From Echeneis naucrates (taxonomy: Eukaryota > Chordata > Actinopteri > Carangiformes > Echeneidae), in the NCBI RefSeq assembly GCF_900963305.1, contig NC_042530.1:62001-126000 (forward strand): a stretch of 64,000 nt of DNA, written 5' to 3'. Both the position numbers and the translations under genes were made by a program. A model generated the notes under the pieces. The model did no database searches. It saw nothing but the letters and a program-made list of their open reading frames with translations, and was not told the DNA's origin. Of the stretch, positions 44,401 through 56,075 are shown in pieces. Each line of letters begins with the position of its first letter. Position 1 is the stretch's first letter.

Positions 44401-47400
44401 GAAAACATCTATATTCTGGAACTTTCTTTTTTTTACAGAATAAAAGCCGTGTTGTGTTGGCTAACAGTTTTAGGTGATTACATAGTGCCAACATGATGTT
44501 TTCAGCTGAGTTTATACCTCTACAGGCAGCTGGAGGAAATCCAATACACAGCAGGTACTGAAAGCACAACAACCCTGACAGGAAGTAACAGTACTTGGGC
44601 CACACAGATGCAATGGACTTCCTGCTGCGACGTAATAGGACAGTGATGAGGCCAAAGGCGTGGCCTACGGCGAACAGATCCATCCGCTGACCAATCACAT
44701 TGACAGCCAGCAAGAAGCACGTCTGAGGAGAAGTGTGGGAATATTTTACACAAAAAGAAGTTAGCTTTCTGCTATGCAAACAAAAATATTTCTCACCTCC
44801 AGTCCAAACTTGTAGAAGAAATAGTTGAAGAAGTATTTAACACAGCTCAGTACATTGTCATCCAGGTGACACCTTGTGATGTCATGAAACAGTGTTCTGG
44901 TTGGGGGCGGGACCTTATTACGGCGAAGTCGGTAGAGCTCCTGGTGTCGGTAAATCGTCACCTCAAAAGCTAACAGTGCTAACATCATCAGGTTATACTG
45001 TGAGGACAAAGACAGACCTGTCTCACATCATGATGCTTACAGCAGTAGAATCATCAAACTACCCAAGATAAACGTTTTAACAACAGATTTTCATCTTTAT
45101 TTGAACTTTTTGTGAAAATCTGTTCACTGGTCAAGATGTTACTCCTCACCCTGAGGTAGTCAAGAAGTTTTCCGTCCGTCTTACGAAGTCCCACCCACTG
45201 GGAGGGATCAACGGGACCAGAGTACAAAACAGAGCGAGACAGGTTGATGCTGGAGTTATCTGGCTACAAAGTGACAGACAGGTCAGAAGCACAGACAGGT
45301 CTACAGCAGACAGTTATGATATAATTGCCACAGTTACCATGGTGCAGTTGGAGGAGTATCTGATTGGTTGGACAACACTTAGTTGATAGAGCATTTTACA
45401 AACGGTCACCACGCATGTCCAAACTGTACAGACACCTGACAACAGGGGACGCCACTTCCTGCAGGGCAGAGCTACGCCCACACACAGCACGAAGAGCAGG
45501 TTAAACACACACACCTGGCGTGAGTGAGAGAGAGAGACAGGCCAAAGAGAGAAGCAGTGAATCAGACAGACAGACAGACAAACAAACAGGCCACCAGACA
45601 ACAAACCAGATCAGACTCTGACCTCCTTCACAGAGACCCAGATGATGTAGGAAGACACAATTTTGACAATGTGCAGTTCTAGGAGCCACCAGAGGAGGCG
45701 CTGCAGGCGCTGCAGGGAGACGAGGAGGCGCAGGAAGAGCACAGAGAGTCGGTCCACCACCAACCGCCAGGAGACCAGCACTGAGGGGAAGACAAATAGG
45801 TCTGCTTCCTGTTTCAAACACACCCACTGTCTCAGGTGTGAAGGTACAGTGCGTTTACCTGTCATTGGGTCAGACAAGGGTTCCCTGTCAAACACACAGG
45901 GGTACTCTTTCTCCTCCTCTTCCTCATTGATCCATTCATCATCTTCCTCCCCCTCTTCCTCTCTCTGGCCTCCTTTCTTCTCTTCCAGGAGGAGCTGAGG
46001 AGCTTCGCCCACTGACAGATCCAACAGGCTGCCATCAGAGTGGACTAACCTGCAGAGAGAGTCGGAGGTCAAGGACTAGTTGTGGAGGTCAGAGGGAGAT
46101 GAGACAGCCTTATGTTACCTGGTGATGGTACTGTTGTGTGTGTCAACCACAGTCTTCAGGTCGGTCAGCTGAAGGAACGGCTCATGGAAGTAATGAAGGT
46201 GAATGATACACACCTTCAAAACAAAGACAACAAGATACTCTGTTACCAAAACAACAACACAATTATCATCAATCACTTTGTCAGTATAACTGTGTGGGAG
46301 TTAGCACCAGTAAGAAAGCAGCAGGGATGAAGATCCTGGTGAAGAGAACAGGAACTGAGAACTTTTCCAAACCAACATCCTCCAACCTGAAAACACAGAG
46401 ACACAGAAGGCCTGATAGGTACCTGTGTGTACCTGAGAACGTACCTATGAGTTTAACTCAGTGTGTACATGTGTGTGTACCTGTGTGTGCTGAGTCCAGT
46501 GTAGTAACTCCATGTGTGAAGGGATGAGGGGAATTGGAAGGTGTAGACCAGAATCAAGACCAGCATTGAGTAAACCACCACGGCTACCCAGAAACCCCTC
46601 AGCAAGGCACGCCAGCGCTCATAGTTCAACTACAGAGACACAGCCACATACACACAGACAGGGAGAGACAGAAAGATGGATTTTGTAGATCTGTTTCATT
46701 AATCCAATTAAACAGCATCGGCTTCTGCCACAACTCTGACTCCTGAATACTTAGTGTACTTCCTGCCTGCGGTGGTACTGTATACACATATAGCATATAG
46801 AGTGCATATAGAACATGTACATAGTAGACCAATACAATACCACTCACAGTTTCAGTAGTTGTAATAATCTGTACTGCAGTAACACAATAGTGGTTGCAGT
46901 AGTACCTGATAGAGAGCAACGCAGCACAGGAACATCACCATGTAAATAACTTTGTAGAGAACAATTTTCCCCTCAAAGCTCACGAAGAAGAACATGGTTC
47001 CACAGATGTAGATCCAGTATTTTACAAACATCCTGGTTACTGTGGCAACCACAGCATCCATCTGAACACCTCCTCCTCCACCCCCCAGGTGCAACACCTC
47101 CTCATACAACACCTCCCGCTTCTTCGGCACTTCCTGATCTGCAGGGAATGAGACAAGAGAAGACGAAACATGTGAGCAGGCAGACTGACAGACAGGTGAG
47201 CAAACAGACAGGTGTCTCACCCTCCATGTGAACAGTGATGGCAGACAGGTATGAATCCATCTGTCTGTCTTTCTTCTCAGTCAGCGCCTGACGCAGCAGC
47301 AGCCAGAAGGTCAACAAACACAACAGCTGCAACATGATCAGATTTTATATAATGAGACACCAGTACACTATTATGAAGTAGTACACTACTGTACCGTAAT

Positions 47401-49582
47401 AGCTGTACCTTGGAAATTAGCTCCCTACAGGGATCATCTTTTCTAGGAAACACTCCAGGGATTTCCTGTATAGCGGGGAAACTGTAGATGTACTGCAGGA
47501 TGACCAGGAGGTTGCCATAGGCAACCAGCCACGGTGATGACATCAATGTGTAGCGACGACGCTCTCGCATCATCCAGAGGACACAGGACCAGAGCAGCAG
47601 GATAAAGGTGAGCCAGGACACGTAGGTGATGGACCAGGCCATCATGGAGGTCAGAGCACAGATGTAGCTCTGTTTGAGAAGAAAACTGTAGGCAACGGAC
47701 ACCGCATTGACTCCACCCACCTTTGCCATTGCTTGTTGCCCTTCCTCCTCCTCCTCTTCCCATCCATCTCCGCCATAAACACAAGTCTCCAACGTGTCTG
47801 CAGAACCACACGACAGGAGACCTGAGGCTGGGTGACAACTGAACCTGAGTCTCAACCTGGTTTCTGGATTTGAATTCTGGTCTATGGAGGTGCAGGTCTT
47901 CGCTTTTCAGTGTTGCTGTGTCTTCTGATTTATTGTGATTCAAGCCACAGACTCACCTGATTGACTGAGAGAGTAGTCGTGTGTGAAGGTGATATCCAAA
48001 CCCTGGGTGGAGCTCTGTGTGGGCAGGGCAAAAGAGACTGAGGGACTGTCATTGGATGATGAGAGTGTCACCTGACAGACAGAGAGTCTCAGTTTAAATA
48101 ATGAAATTGAAAAATTATAATAATTATAAATATAATAAATAATGTGTCTTTACATCTTTGCGGTTGGGCCAATTATGGGCCCTCCTCCACAGCTCTCTCC
48201 GTCTCTCCGCTGTGATGTCAGCGCTGACCTCATCACTCAGGTTTGTAGTGTCTGTGATTATTTCACAGCTCCTGCTGCCCGCTGACTCCACCCTCTCTAT
48301 GCCCCGCCTCCCATCACCATTGATCAGCTACAGAAACATGAAGCCCATCAGTCAATCAGAGGTGAGAAACCCTGACTTAGCAAGGGAACATGTATGACAT
48401 AATCACAGGTAAACCATGACATCAGCCTCACCTGGTTCCTCCACAGACTGGCCACAGTGTGATAGAGCAGCAGCAGCATCAGGGGGCTGGTGAAGTGGAA
48501 CCAGCTGAGCTCAGAGTTCACCTGCAGCCTCCAGGGGGCACCACAGTCCACTAACACCACCGGCACCAGGCCAAACACACTACAGATGGGCCACCGATTG
48601 TCAGGAATCAATCACTAGTCATCAATCATCTGGAATCATCCATCTAGTGGAGGTGTGTTACCTGGCGGAGGTGCTGTTGGGAGGCCACACCTCCTGCAGG
48701 AAGGGTAGCTGGTAGCAGTAGAAGAGCAGGAAGTGGGAGGCAGAGTAGAGCAGTGACATCACAGAAACACACCTGAAGATTAGGGGTGGGACTTCACCTG
48801 ACCACGCCCACCAGGTGCACAATACCTGGAAACAGATCAAGTAGAGGAGGGAAGAGAGAGAGGGGAACATGATACCTGGAGGAAGAGAGAGAGAGAAAAT
48901 GTAACTTATTTATGTAATAGACTGCTGATGACATCACTGTTGGTTTTAGTTACAGGTGAAACAGCACACGTCAGGGGAAACACCTGTAGATATGATTGGA
49001 CTCCATAGCCAAACTGAGCCATTTGTTTGATGAGCTGAAGACCAGGAGGGAGTGGCTTGGCCTCACTGGACCTCACCGAACCGTGATAAGACTGTGACAG
49101 CCTTTGATGGACTGGACTGGACTGTGACTGGTTGCTATAGTTACCTGTCAGCCCCAGCAGGGTGGTTAGCAGGACTTTCCCTCCTCTTGTGCTCATGGTT
49201 CCCACCATGTGCCTGGTTTTACTAACAAGTGACTCCAATTCAATCACAATCCTGTTTCTGCTGCCTTCTTCCTCCTTTTCCTCTTCTTCTTCTTCCTCCT
49301 CCTCCTCCCCTCCGAGCACAGAGTCCCTCTGAAATATCATTCCCTCCCTTTGATCCTCTTCATTCTCCACTTCATTCTGCTGAGGCTGAAACAGAATGAT
49401 CAGAGTTCAGAAAAGGAGATGAAGAGGAGGAGGGGTGGATGAGGAAAAGGACGATAAAGAGGAAGAGGAGCAGGGGGAGGACGAGGAGCCAGCTGTTTGC
49501 TGGTCTGGTTTCTTGTAGACAAACAGCCTCTGACAGAAAATAATAACAAACTGACTGAACCTGAAACCTGATCATTATACAT

Positions 49583-49613
<31 letters not shown>

Positions 49614-52528
49614 TTGTGTCCTAACATGGTTACAGTTAATAAATAGCTGACTGAGTTACTCGCTAATAGACATCAAATGTTGTTAAGAAACAAGAGGAGA
49701 CGACTTAACAAGGTTACACCTGCTTTATTTGCGCGTGTGTGTGTGTGTGTGTATGTGAGACCTGTGTGTGTATGCATGCGCCAGCATTCAGTCTCGAAAT
49801 CAGCCTCCAAGTCAACAAACCAACAAGCATCACACCAACATCTGGAAACACCTGTCGAACTGCTGAGCCTGCATCACTTCCTGTCAACCTGAGAGAGAGA
49901 CAGGGAGAGAAAGCGAGACTCACTGTGTGTTATTTGTGTTATTGTGTGTAGGTGTTTACAGAGTCATGTAGTCCAGACTGAGAGACTCCTGTCTGAAGCT
50001 CTTACTCCTAACACACACACACACACAGGATCAGCTGTCAGCGAGGTCACCCTGCTCTGACAGGACAGACGGCTATGACATCAAGGCTCTTATTTTGGTA
50101 GTTTTTGTCCACTTCTTGTTTGTTGTGTAAACATTGACTCTGCAGCCACGTCTAAATTCTTTCAAATTACCCACAATGCACCACTCCTTAGAGCCAAAAC
50201 CAAGTCTCCTCTGTGTATGTCACATGCACATTTTTCAGTGACCTAAGACACACAAACACATGTCTACAGTGTGTTTTGTTGAAGGGATGTTTTGTAACAT
50301 TCAACACAGACACTGAAAGTTACTAAAGGTCACAAATGGTCACTAAAGGTCACTGGGTGTCCTCAACCTTTCACCTCATCCTTCTGTCTCACCTGTCGGC
50401 CTGTCTCTCTGTCTTATGATCTTACCTTACCAGGCCCAGCTGGCTGAGCGCTTTCTGCCATGATGTACCTGCAGAAAGACAGAAAAGTGAGCAGAGAGAG
50501 AAGTGAGCAGACAAACACGAGCAGAGAGACAGGTGAGTAGACAGACAATTTTCTCTTACAGTTGTACTCTGGATGCTGTGTGGCGGTGGTCAGCTGGAAG
50601 AAGCTCTGCAGTAACAGGAAGAGAAAACTGGAGATACAAACTGCCGTCACACAGCGTCCCGTCTTACCTGCAAACAGACATGCGACTTTAATTTGAAAAT
50701 GTAGCAGAAAATGACCCAACACCACTTTGACAAACAGCTAATGAATCTTAGAGAGGGACTACAAAGACACTCATCTTCCCATAGACCTCAATACAATCTG
50801 GCAGTCCAGGTCCAGGTGTAAAGACAGCTTAAATTTACGTTTTCTCTTTCAGAAAAACTCCACTAACTGGAGAGCACAGGAAGTGATGTCACACAATCTT
50901 CAGAAGTAACATCAGAGGTGCCCTCTCTATTCTCTCTGTTTCCTCAGGAAGATCCTCCAGGAAACAGCCTGTATCCTGAGCCAGAGACCTCAGACCACTG
51001 ACAATAAGCACATTTACACAACACCTAAAAAACCTGAATTATTACTTTACTCCGACCAAAACTGGACTTTTAAAGTACACGTAAAAATGTTAGCTCAACT
51101 GAAATCAAACTTAAAATTGTTGGACTAACACTCTCAGATAATGCAACTGAAAGTCGATCGGCTGTTGCATGTATACGGACAGATGCACTGGAGATGGAGG
51201 AAGTGGCCTGTGTATGTGCTTAAGTTTTGCGCCAAGTTATGACCCGGAAGTTGAACGGCATTTAAAATGTAAACGCAAATGTAGGAGGTCAGACAAAAAG
51301 AGGTGGCTAACTGCTTACATGTCCAGCATGAGAAAGTTTGCAGCAAAAGCTCATTTTTGGACAGATACCACTGTTGTGGTCTGTGAAATCACAGGTCAAT
51401 TGGTAGTGGCCCGATACCCACAAGCCGAAAGAGTGCATATTGCCACCTATCAGAGCGGGGGCGACATGATTTCAACAAATGAATCGATTTCACTCTCTTA
51501 CATGTTTACTGGGACAACGACAGAAGTCCGATCAGATGGCTTTATCACCTTATAACCATAGCTTCACTTAACTGAATGTCATCAGTATCAGTACCTGTGA
51601 GGGGGGGGTCAGGCAGCAGCGGGAGTAGCAGCAGCTGGATGACATAGACCAGAGAGAATCCACTGTATCGACAAACACAAGCTGTGAAAACAAGAGTTAG
51701 AAAAATCTGTCAATAATCAATCATCAAAGCTAAAACATGAACACACAGACTGAAGTTTAGGCTCCTTCATTAACTGTGTACACATACACCAGGACCTGTG
51801 AGACAGCAGACCCCTGTTCAAACTACCCTCCCCCAACACACAGATTGGTTCCACTTCCTCAAGTCACATCTGGGTGTGTGTGTGTGGGGGGGCTCGGGTT
51901 TGTATCCCGAGGAATGTGAGTTACTTTCATGGGAAGTCCCACCTTAGAACTGAGCTCAGTCCTGGGAGGTTTTCTAACATCCGAAAGTTCAACAGGTCTG
52001 ACTGATCGGGATCAGCCAATAATCAATGTAACTCTTCCTGATGATTATCAATTAATCAGATCATTGATCACTTGTTATTGCTTCTTCTTTAAGTTAAAGT
52101 CTTAAGCGCTGATGACTTTGAGGAAGTCGACCTGATGGTGTGTGGTTCAGTTCCTGCTGCAGTGCCACACATACATTCATTTTGTTATCAATCAGATGAG
52201 TTGAATTCTGGGTTGGATTCTTTCTCCAGTTTCTCCAGGTTTTTTTGGTCCCTTCGTCAGTCCACAAACCTGGAGGTGAGCTGTTGACTGTCATTCACCT
52301 GACCAGGGTGTGTGTGTGTGACCGACAGGTGACCTCACCCAGTATCATCTGGGATTGGCTCCACCCCCCACGACCCTGACGGACAGGCGGCCCAGATACT
52401 GGATGGTCATATGACAGAGTCCTGGACCTGGACCAGAGACCTTTAGCCTGCAAGGAGAACTCACCTGCAGTCAGAACAAGGGGCAGCAGAACCCTAAAGA
52501 CCAGACCCACAGCGAGTTCTGAGGACAT
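35203..52528 (-). CDS. piezo2: Piezo-type mechanosensitive ion channel component 2
   Basis: Fifty-five coding exons with closing phases give 2701 aa (human 2752) in 17.3 kb; exon coordinates are in the four following entries. The product is the trimeric, cation-selective channel that converts membrane stretch into current in touch and proprioceptive neurons and Merkel cells. Start [19 protein letters not shown] matches human MASEVVCGLIFRLLLPICL. Diagnostic pieces: [15 protein letters not shown], many blade helices, the motif PF(X2)E(X6)W seen as [12 protein letters not shown], the extracellular cap, the pore-lining helix [16 protein letters not shown] and the C-terminal [33 protein letters not shown] and [18 protein letters not shown] favour PIEZO2 over PIEZO1, as does the 18p11 neighbourhood. 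Teleosts have piezo2a and piezo2b; which one this is cannot be decided here. No in-frame stop was found. Confidence 0.95.
38551..42709 (-). other. piezo2: piezo2 exons 29-41: beam/clasp region and variable loops
   Basis: Exons: 42709-42620, 42461-42373, 42288-42226, 42142-42024, 41707-41587, 41486-41427, 41356-41190, 41107-40617, 39737-39522, 39445-39344, 39245-39089, 39015-38833, 38731-38551. [18 protein letters not shown] begins the long beam helix. [18 protein letters not shown] and [13 protein letters not shown] are conserved, while exon 36 (491 bases) is a large acidic, poorly conserved loop. The donor of exon 30 (GTCTGT) is weak but is the only one found that keeps phase. The acceptor of exon 37 is uncertain because the frame stays open for another 137 bases upstream. 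Confidence 0.8.
42786..47138 (-). other. piezo2: piezo2 exons 13-28: middle blade
   Basis: Exons: 47138-46906, 46629-46481, 46386-46308, 46213-46119, 46049-45859, 45780-45623, 45514-45338, 45263-45150, 44997-44797, 44722-44518, 44182-44081, 43847-43670, 43596-43510, 43432-43276, 43136-43040, 42951-42786. Marks: [33 protein letters not shown], an acidic loop (exon 17), [47 protein letters not shown] and [17 protein letters not shown]. All follow human PIEZO2 in order. Several introns here are shorter than 100 bases. Confidence 0.9.
49586..49612. repeat. piezo2: (TG)n microsatellite in piezo2 intron 5
   Basis: TG repeat of about 13 units. A second, shorter GT tract lies at about 49734-49752, just past the donor of exon 5. 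Confidence 0.85.
51000..51570 (+). mobile_element. Probable non-autonomous DNA element in piezo2 intron 2
   Basis: This stretch differs in texture from the surrounding intron. It starts with ATTACTTTACTCCGACCAAA and ends near AAGTCCGATCAGATGGC, so TCCGA motifs face each other at its ends. It contains a 128-codon plus-strand open frame (51169-51555) with no recognised domain. The form suggests a dispersed miniature element carrying a remnant of coding sequence, but no family can be named. Confidence 0.35.
52200..52408 (+). mobile_element. Retroposon tail fragment, fish SINE/LINE type (copy 3, piezo2 intron 1)
   Basis: Same pattern as the copies at 21125 and 24365: TTTCTCCAGGT, TGAGCTGTTGACTGTC, ATCTGGGATTGGCTCCACCC and an end in ATACTGGATGG. 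Opposite in orientation to piezo2. Confidence 0.6.
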
Positions 52529-54296
52529 CCTGGACCCGGCTCAGTCCAGGTTCACACGGTTGTTGTTCTGGCTCAACATCAGGCTCTCAGAGCTGGGTTC
52601 CCACCATGAGGACCGCCGGTCCTTCTGAGGGTGGGGAGACACCCCGGGGACGTCATCTAGAGACAGACAGACAGGTGGACAGGTTCTGTATATCTGACTG
52701 TCTCCTTAAATTTACCCCCCGCCCTCCATCTCTCCCCCTCTCTGTCTCTCTCTAACTCCCCCCCATGTCTCTCCCTCTCTCCTCCTCTCTGTCTCTCTCC
52801 CCCTCTCTCTCTAACTCTCTCCCCCCCTCCTCTGTCTCTCTCCCCCTCTCTCTCTAACTCTCTCCCCCCCTCCTCTGTCTCTCTCTCTCTCCTCCTCTCT
52901 GTCTCTCTCCCCCTCTCTCTCTAACTCTCTCCCCCCCTCCTCTGTCTCTCTCTCTCTACTCCTCTCTGTCTCTCTCCCCCTCTCTCCTCCTCTGTCTCTC
53001 CCCCCCCCCCTCTATGTCTCTCTCTCTCTCTCTCCTCCTCTCTGTCTCTCTCCCCCTCTCCCCCCCCCTCCTCTGTCTCTCTCTCTCTCTCTCTCTACTC
53101 CTCTCTGTCTCTCTCCCCCTCTCTCTCTAACTCCCCCCCCTCCTCTGTCTCTCTCTCTCTCTCTCTCTACTCCTCTCTGTCTCTCCCCCCCCCCCCCCCT
53201 CCTCTATGTCTCTCTCTCTCTCTCTCCTCCTCTCTGTCTCCCCCCCCCCCTCCTCTATGTCTCTCTCTCTCTCTCCTCCTCTCTGTCTCTCTCTCTCTCT
53301 CTCCCCCTCTCCCTCTCTCTGGGGTAAAATCTCAGAAGAAGAAAAACTTGTTTTCTCTCCACACATTTTGTTCTTCGTCTACCTTTTCTTCTTCTTTGTT
53401 TGTTATCTTGTATGAAATACACACTAACCTGAAGGTTTGAAACTTCTTCTCCTTTTTTTTCTTGTCGTCCTCCTCTCGTCTTTTCTTTTCTTCTCTTCTG
53501 ACTCCTGCTGAAAAACACACCGACGCTCAGTCTGAGGGGCTGACCCGATCTGACCAATACCAACAGCTCAAACCGATTTTGGACCCCGCCTACTAGTTGA
53601 CTGACATCTTTCTTGGCCAATCATGGGGCAGGGGGAGGACGAAATCATTTCAACTTAGAGAGGCGACAGCCCAGCCAATAATCATCAAAAAAAAAATCAA
53701 TCAATCGAGCTGTACAATGAGGTCATAAGTACCCGATCAATTAATCTGACGACGATTCCTTCAAGTGTTCAATAATTACATTAATAATCAGTGATAATTG
53801 AAAGATCGTTAATGAAACGATTCAATCTCTGATCAAAGATGAGTCTTGCTCCACAAATTTAGGCATTTAATGATTAGAGTTGGACACAGGTGGAGGGATA
53901 AAAGACTGAAGAGGTGGAGGAATAAAGGACTGAGGAGGTGGAGGGGTACACTGTTTTTTGCATGTTTGACTCCCTCTGCTGGTTTAAATCTGACAGTGAC
54001 CACAGACTGAGGTCCGACCTTCCGGATGTGTGAGAAGTTCAAGATCGTGTGATCAGACAGACATGGACAGAAACAGGTCAGCTGCACTCAGATCTGATAG
54101 ATAATAGATTATAAGACAGTAAATGAATTAGGATTGTGTTGGCTTTTAAGAAACCAACATCTCACTTTTCAGAACCTCAGACTGATACTCAGGTTGGGGG
54201 TTTGGTAGTTGGCCCAGCCCATCTCTATCAGGCTCTGTAAACACAGTCAGTTCTTAATTCCTGAATCTCTGTTGAACATTGACTATCTGGACTCAC
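52529..54296. other. piezo2 upstream region
   Basis: Contains a 590-base CT-rich satellite (52735-53325), a second smaller T/C-rich tract (about 53385-53510) and about 770 bases of AT-rich sequence up to the NLR fragment. The piezo2 promoter and any untranslated exon should be here. Neither could be placed. Confidence 0.55.
52735..53325. repeat. CT-rich minisatellite
   Basis: Tandem, imperfect units of CTCCTCTCTGTCTCTCTCC followed by CCCTCTCTCTCTAACTCTC, with C-run variants. The plus strand is almost pure pyrimidine for 590 bases. Confidence 0.93.
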
Positions 54297-55184
54297 CGAG
54301 CCTTCCTGCAGTTCCTCACAGCTGGGACCAGTCTCCGTCTTCCCTCCTCTGATGTCTGGTACTTCTCTGGATCCAGCTCACCCAGAACCTCCTCTGACAT
54401 CTGCAGCATGTAGGCCAGAGCTGAGCAGTGGATCTCAGAGAGTCCCTTCTCTGGTCTGGTCTCTGACTTCAGGAGCTCCTGGATCTCCTGATGAACTGTG
54501 TGATCGTTCAGCTCCATCAGACAGTGGAACATGTTGATGCTTCTGTCAGGAGAGATGTCTTCAGTGTGCATCTCCTTCAGACTTTCCATAACTCTCTGGA
54601 TGGTCTCTGGTCTGGTCTCTGTCTGACCCAGCAGACCTCCTAAGAGTCTCCGGTTGGACTCCAGAGAGAGACCGTGAAGGAAGCGGACAAACAGGTCCAG
54701 GTGACCATTTTCACTTCTGAGGGATTTCTCCATTGATAATTTCAGGAAGTGCTCCTGGGATAAATCCCTTTTTTTTTCAAGGAAGTCCTCCAGAACCTTC
54801 CTGTTCCTGTTGGTGTGACAGTGGAACATGTAGACTGCAGCCAGAAACTCCTGAATGCTCAGATGAACAAAGCAGTAGACTGTTTTCTGGAAGATCACAC
54901 TCCTTATTCTGAAGATCTCAGTACAGAGTCCTGACTTCACCGACGCCTCTGTGACATCAACACCACACTGCTCCAGGTCTCCTTGGTAGAACATGATGTT
55001 CCCTTTCTCCAGATGTTCAAATGCCAGCCTCCCCAGCTTCAGAAGAACTTCCCCGTCAGCCTCCATCAGCTCCAGTGGACTCGTCTCAGGTCCCTCATGG
55101 TACTTGATCCTCTTCCTGCTGGTCTGGACCAGCAGGAAGTGTGAGTACAGGTCAGTCATGGTCTGGGGCAGCTCTCCACTCTGG
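54297..55184 (-). pseudogene. NLR (NACHT, NLRC3-like) exon fragment
   Basis: An open frame of about 295 codons matches the C-terminal half of the fish NLR NACHT exon: [66 protein letters not shown] and [16 protein letters not shown], i.e. the winged-helix and HD2 parts, followed by the usual [13 protein letters not shown] exon end. Whole NLRs sense microbial products and form signalling platforms. The P-loop half of NACHT is missing: the match stops where a dispersed repeat begins at about 55185. At the other end a TGA directly after KAR overlaps a good donor (CG|GTGAGT at 54296), the normal exit to LRR exons, but I find no LRR exon in the next 1.7 kb. The kept part has no internal stop, so truncation looks recent. 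Confidence 0.75.
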
Positions 55185-55500
55185 TCTAATCAAATCAGAT
55201 TTATTTGTATAGCACCAAATCATAACAAAGTTACATCAAGGCACTTTACATATAGAGCAGGTCTAGACCAAACCCTTTATAAAATTATTTAAAGAGACCC
55301 AACAGATCCCCGATGAGCAAGCACTTGGCAACAGTGGCAAGGAAAAACTTCCTTTAAGAGGCAGAAAGTTCCGGCAGAACCAGGCTCAGGGGGGGCGGCC
55401 ATCTGCCTCGACCGATTGGGTTGAGAGTGGAAGAGAGAGAGAGTGAGAGAGAGAGACAGGCATTTGGGGGGGGGTTATAGGCAGGAACATGTTGCTGCAT
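55185..55500 (+). mobile_element. Dispersed teleost repeat, copy A
   Basis: Begins AATCAGATTTATTTGTATAG and runs through CATAACAAAGTTACATCAAGG, AGGTCTAGACCAAACC, AAAGAGACCCAACAGATCC, GGCAAGGAAAAACTTCC and GGCGGCCATCTGCC. This is a very common teleost repeat, probably the tail of a non-LTR retrotransposon. It abuts the broken edge of the NLR exon. Confidence 0.75.
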
Positions 55501-55734
55501 GAAGTTCATGGAGTTGGAAACGGATGTTGGTGAGAAAGATATGATGCTGACCTTTCAACATTTCTTCAGACTGGTGTGTAAACATTTGCTAGTGCTAATG
55601 CTAACCATGCAGAAAAACGTCTGAGCTAATCTGAATGAGAGGTGAAGGTCAAATGTCTGGACAGTTAGACGAGACACTTTGCTCACACACTTCTAATATT
55701 TAACATATACAGGACGTTTTTCCCTCTGCTGTCT

Positions 55735-56075
55735 CCAAGCATTTGCTAATGGTGGGATTTGTTGGGTCTCTTTAAATAACTCTATAAAGAGTTTGGACTC
55801 GCTCTGTGTGAAGAGCCTCAGCAAATTTTTTACTTAGATTTTAGTAAAGCACTTTATAAATAAATTATAATAATAGATTATTATTATTTTGTTTCATAAT
55901 CACTTCATTGAATATTTTTTTCTACGTAAACTATTTCAGACTTGATTTGATTTATAAATCAAATTCAATTCAAATTCAGAGTTTGGTCTAAACCTGCTCT
56001 ACATGTAAAGTGCCTTGTTGTAACTTTGTTATGATTTGGCGCTATCTAAATAAATCTGATTTGATTTAATTTATT
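55735..56075 (-). mobile_element. Dispersed teleost repeat, copy B (inverted)
   Basis: Reverse-complement relative of copy A: GTTGGGTCTCTTTAAATAAC near 55759, and TTTGGTCTAAACCTGCTCTA followed by AAGTGCCTTGTTGTAACTTTG near 55982-56035. Together with copy A it brackets about 250-500 bases. Confidence 0.7.

Larger units (their letters stand above)
47221..52528 (-). other. piezo2: piezo2 exons 1-12: N-terminal blade
   Basis: Exons in gene order: 52528-52465, 51681-51595, 50667-50560, 50468-50426, 49888-49762, 49385-49145, 48875-48662, 48579-48432, 48327-48154, 48071-47957, 47797-47409, 47326-47221. They encode the first membrane helix bundles. Exon 6 holds a long Glu run, a poorly conserved cytosolic loop. 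Exon 11 holds [24 protein letters not shown], recorded here as two blocks, [14 protein letters not shown] and [10 protein letters not shown]. Exon 4 could also end five bases earlier, but only the donor at 50426 keeps phase. Exon 5 ends in a CA-rich stretch next to a microsatellite. Confidence 0.85.
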
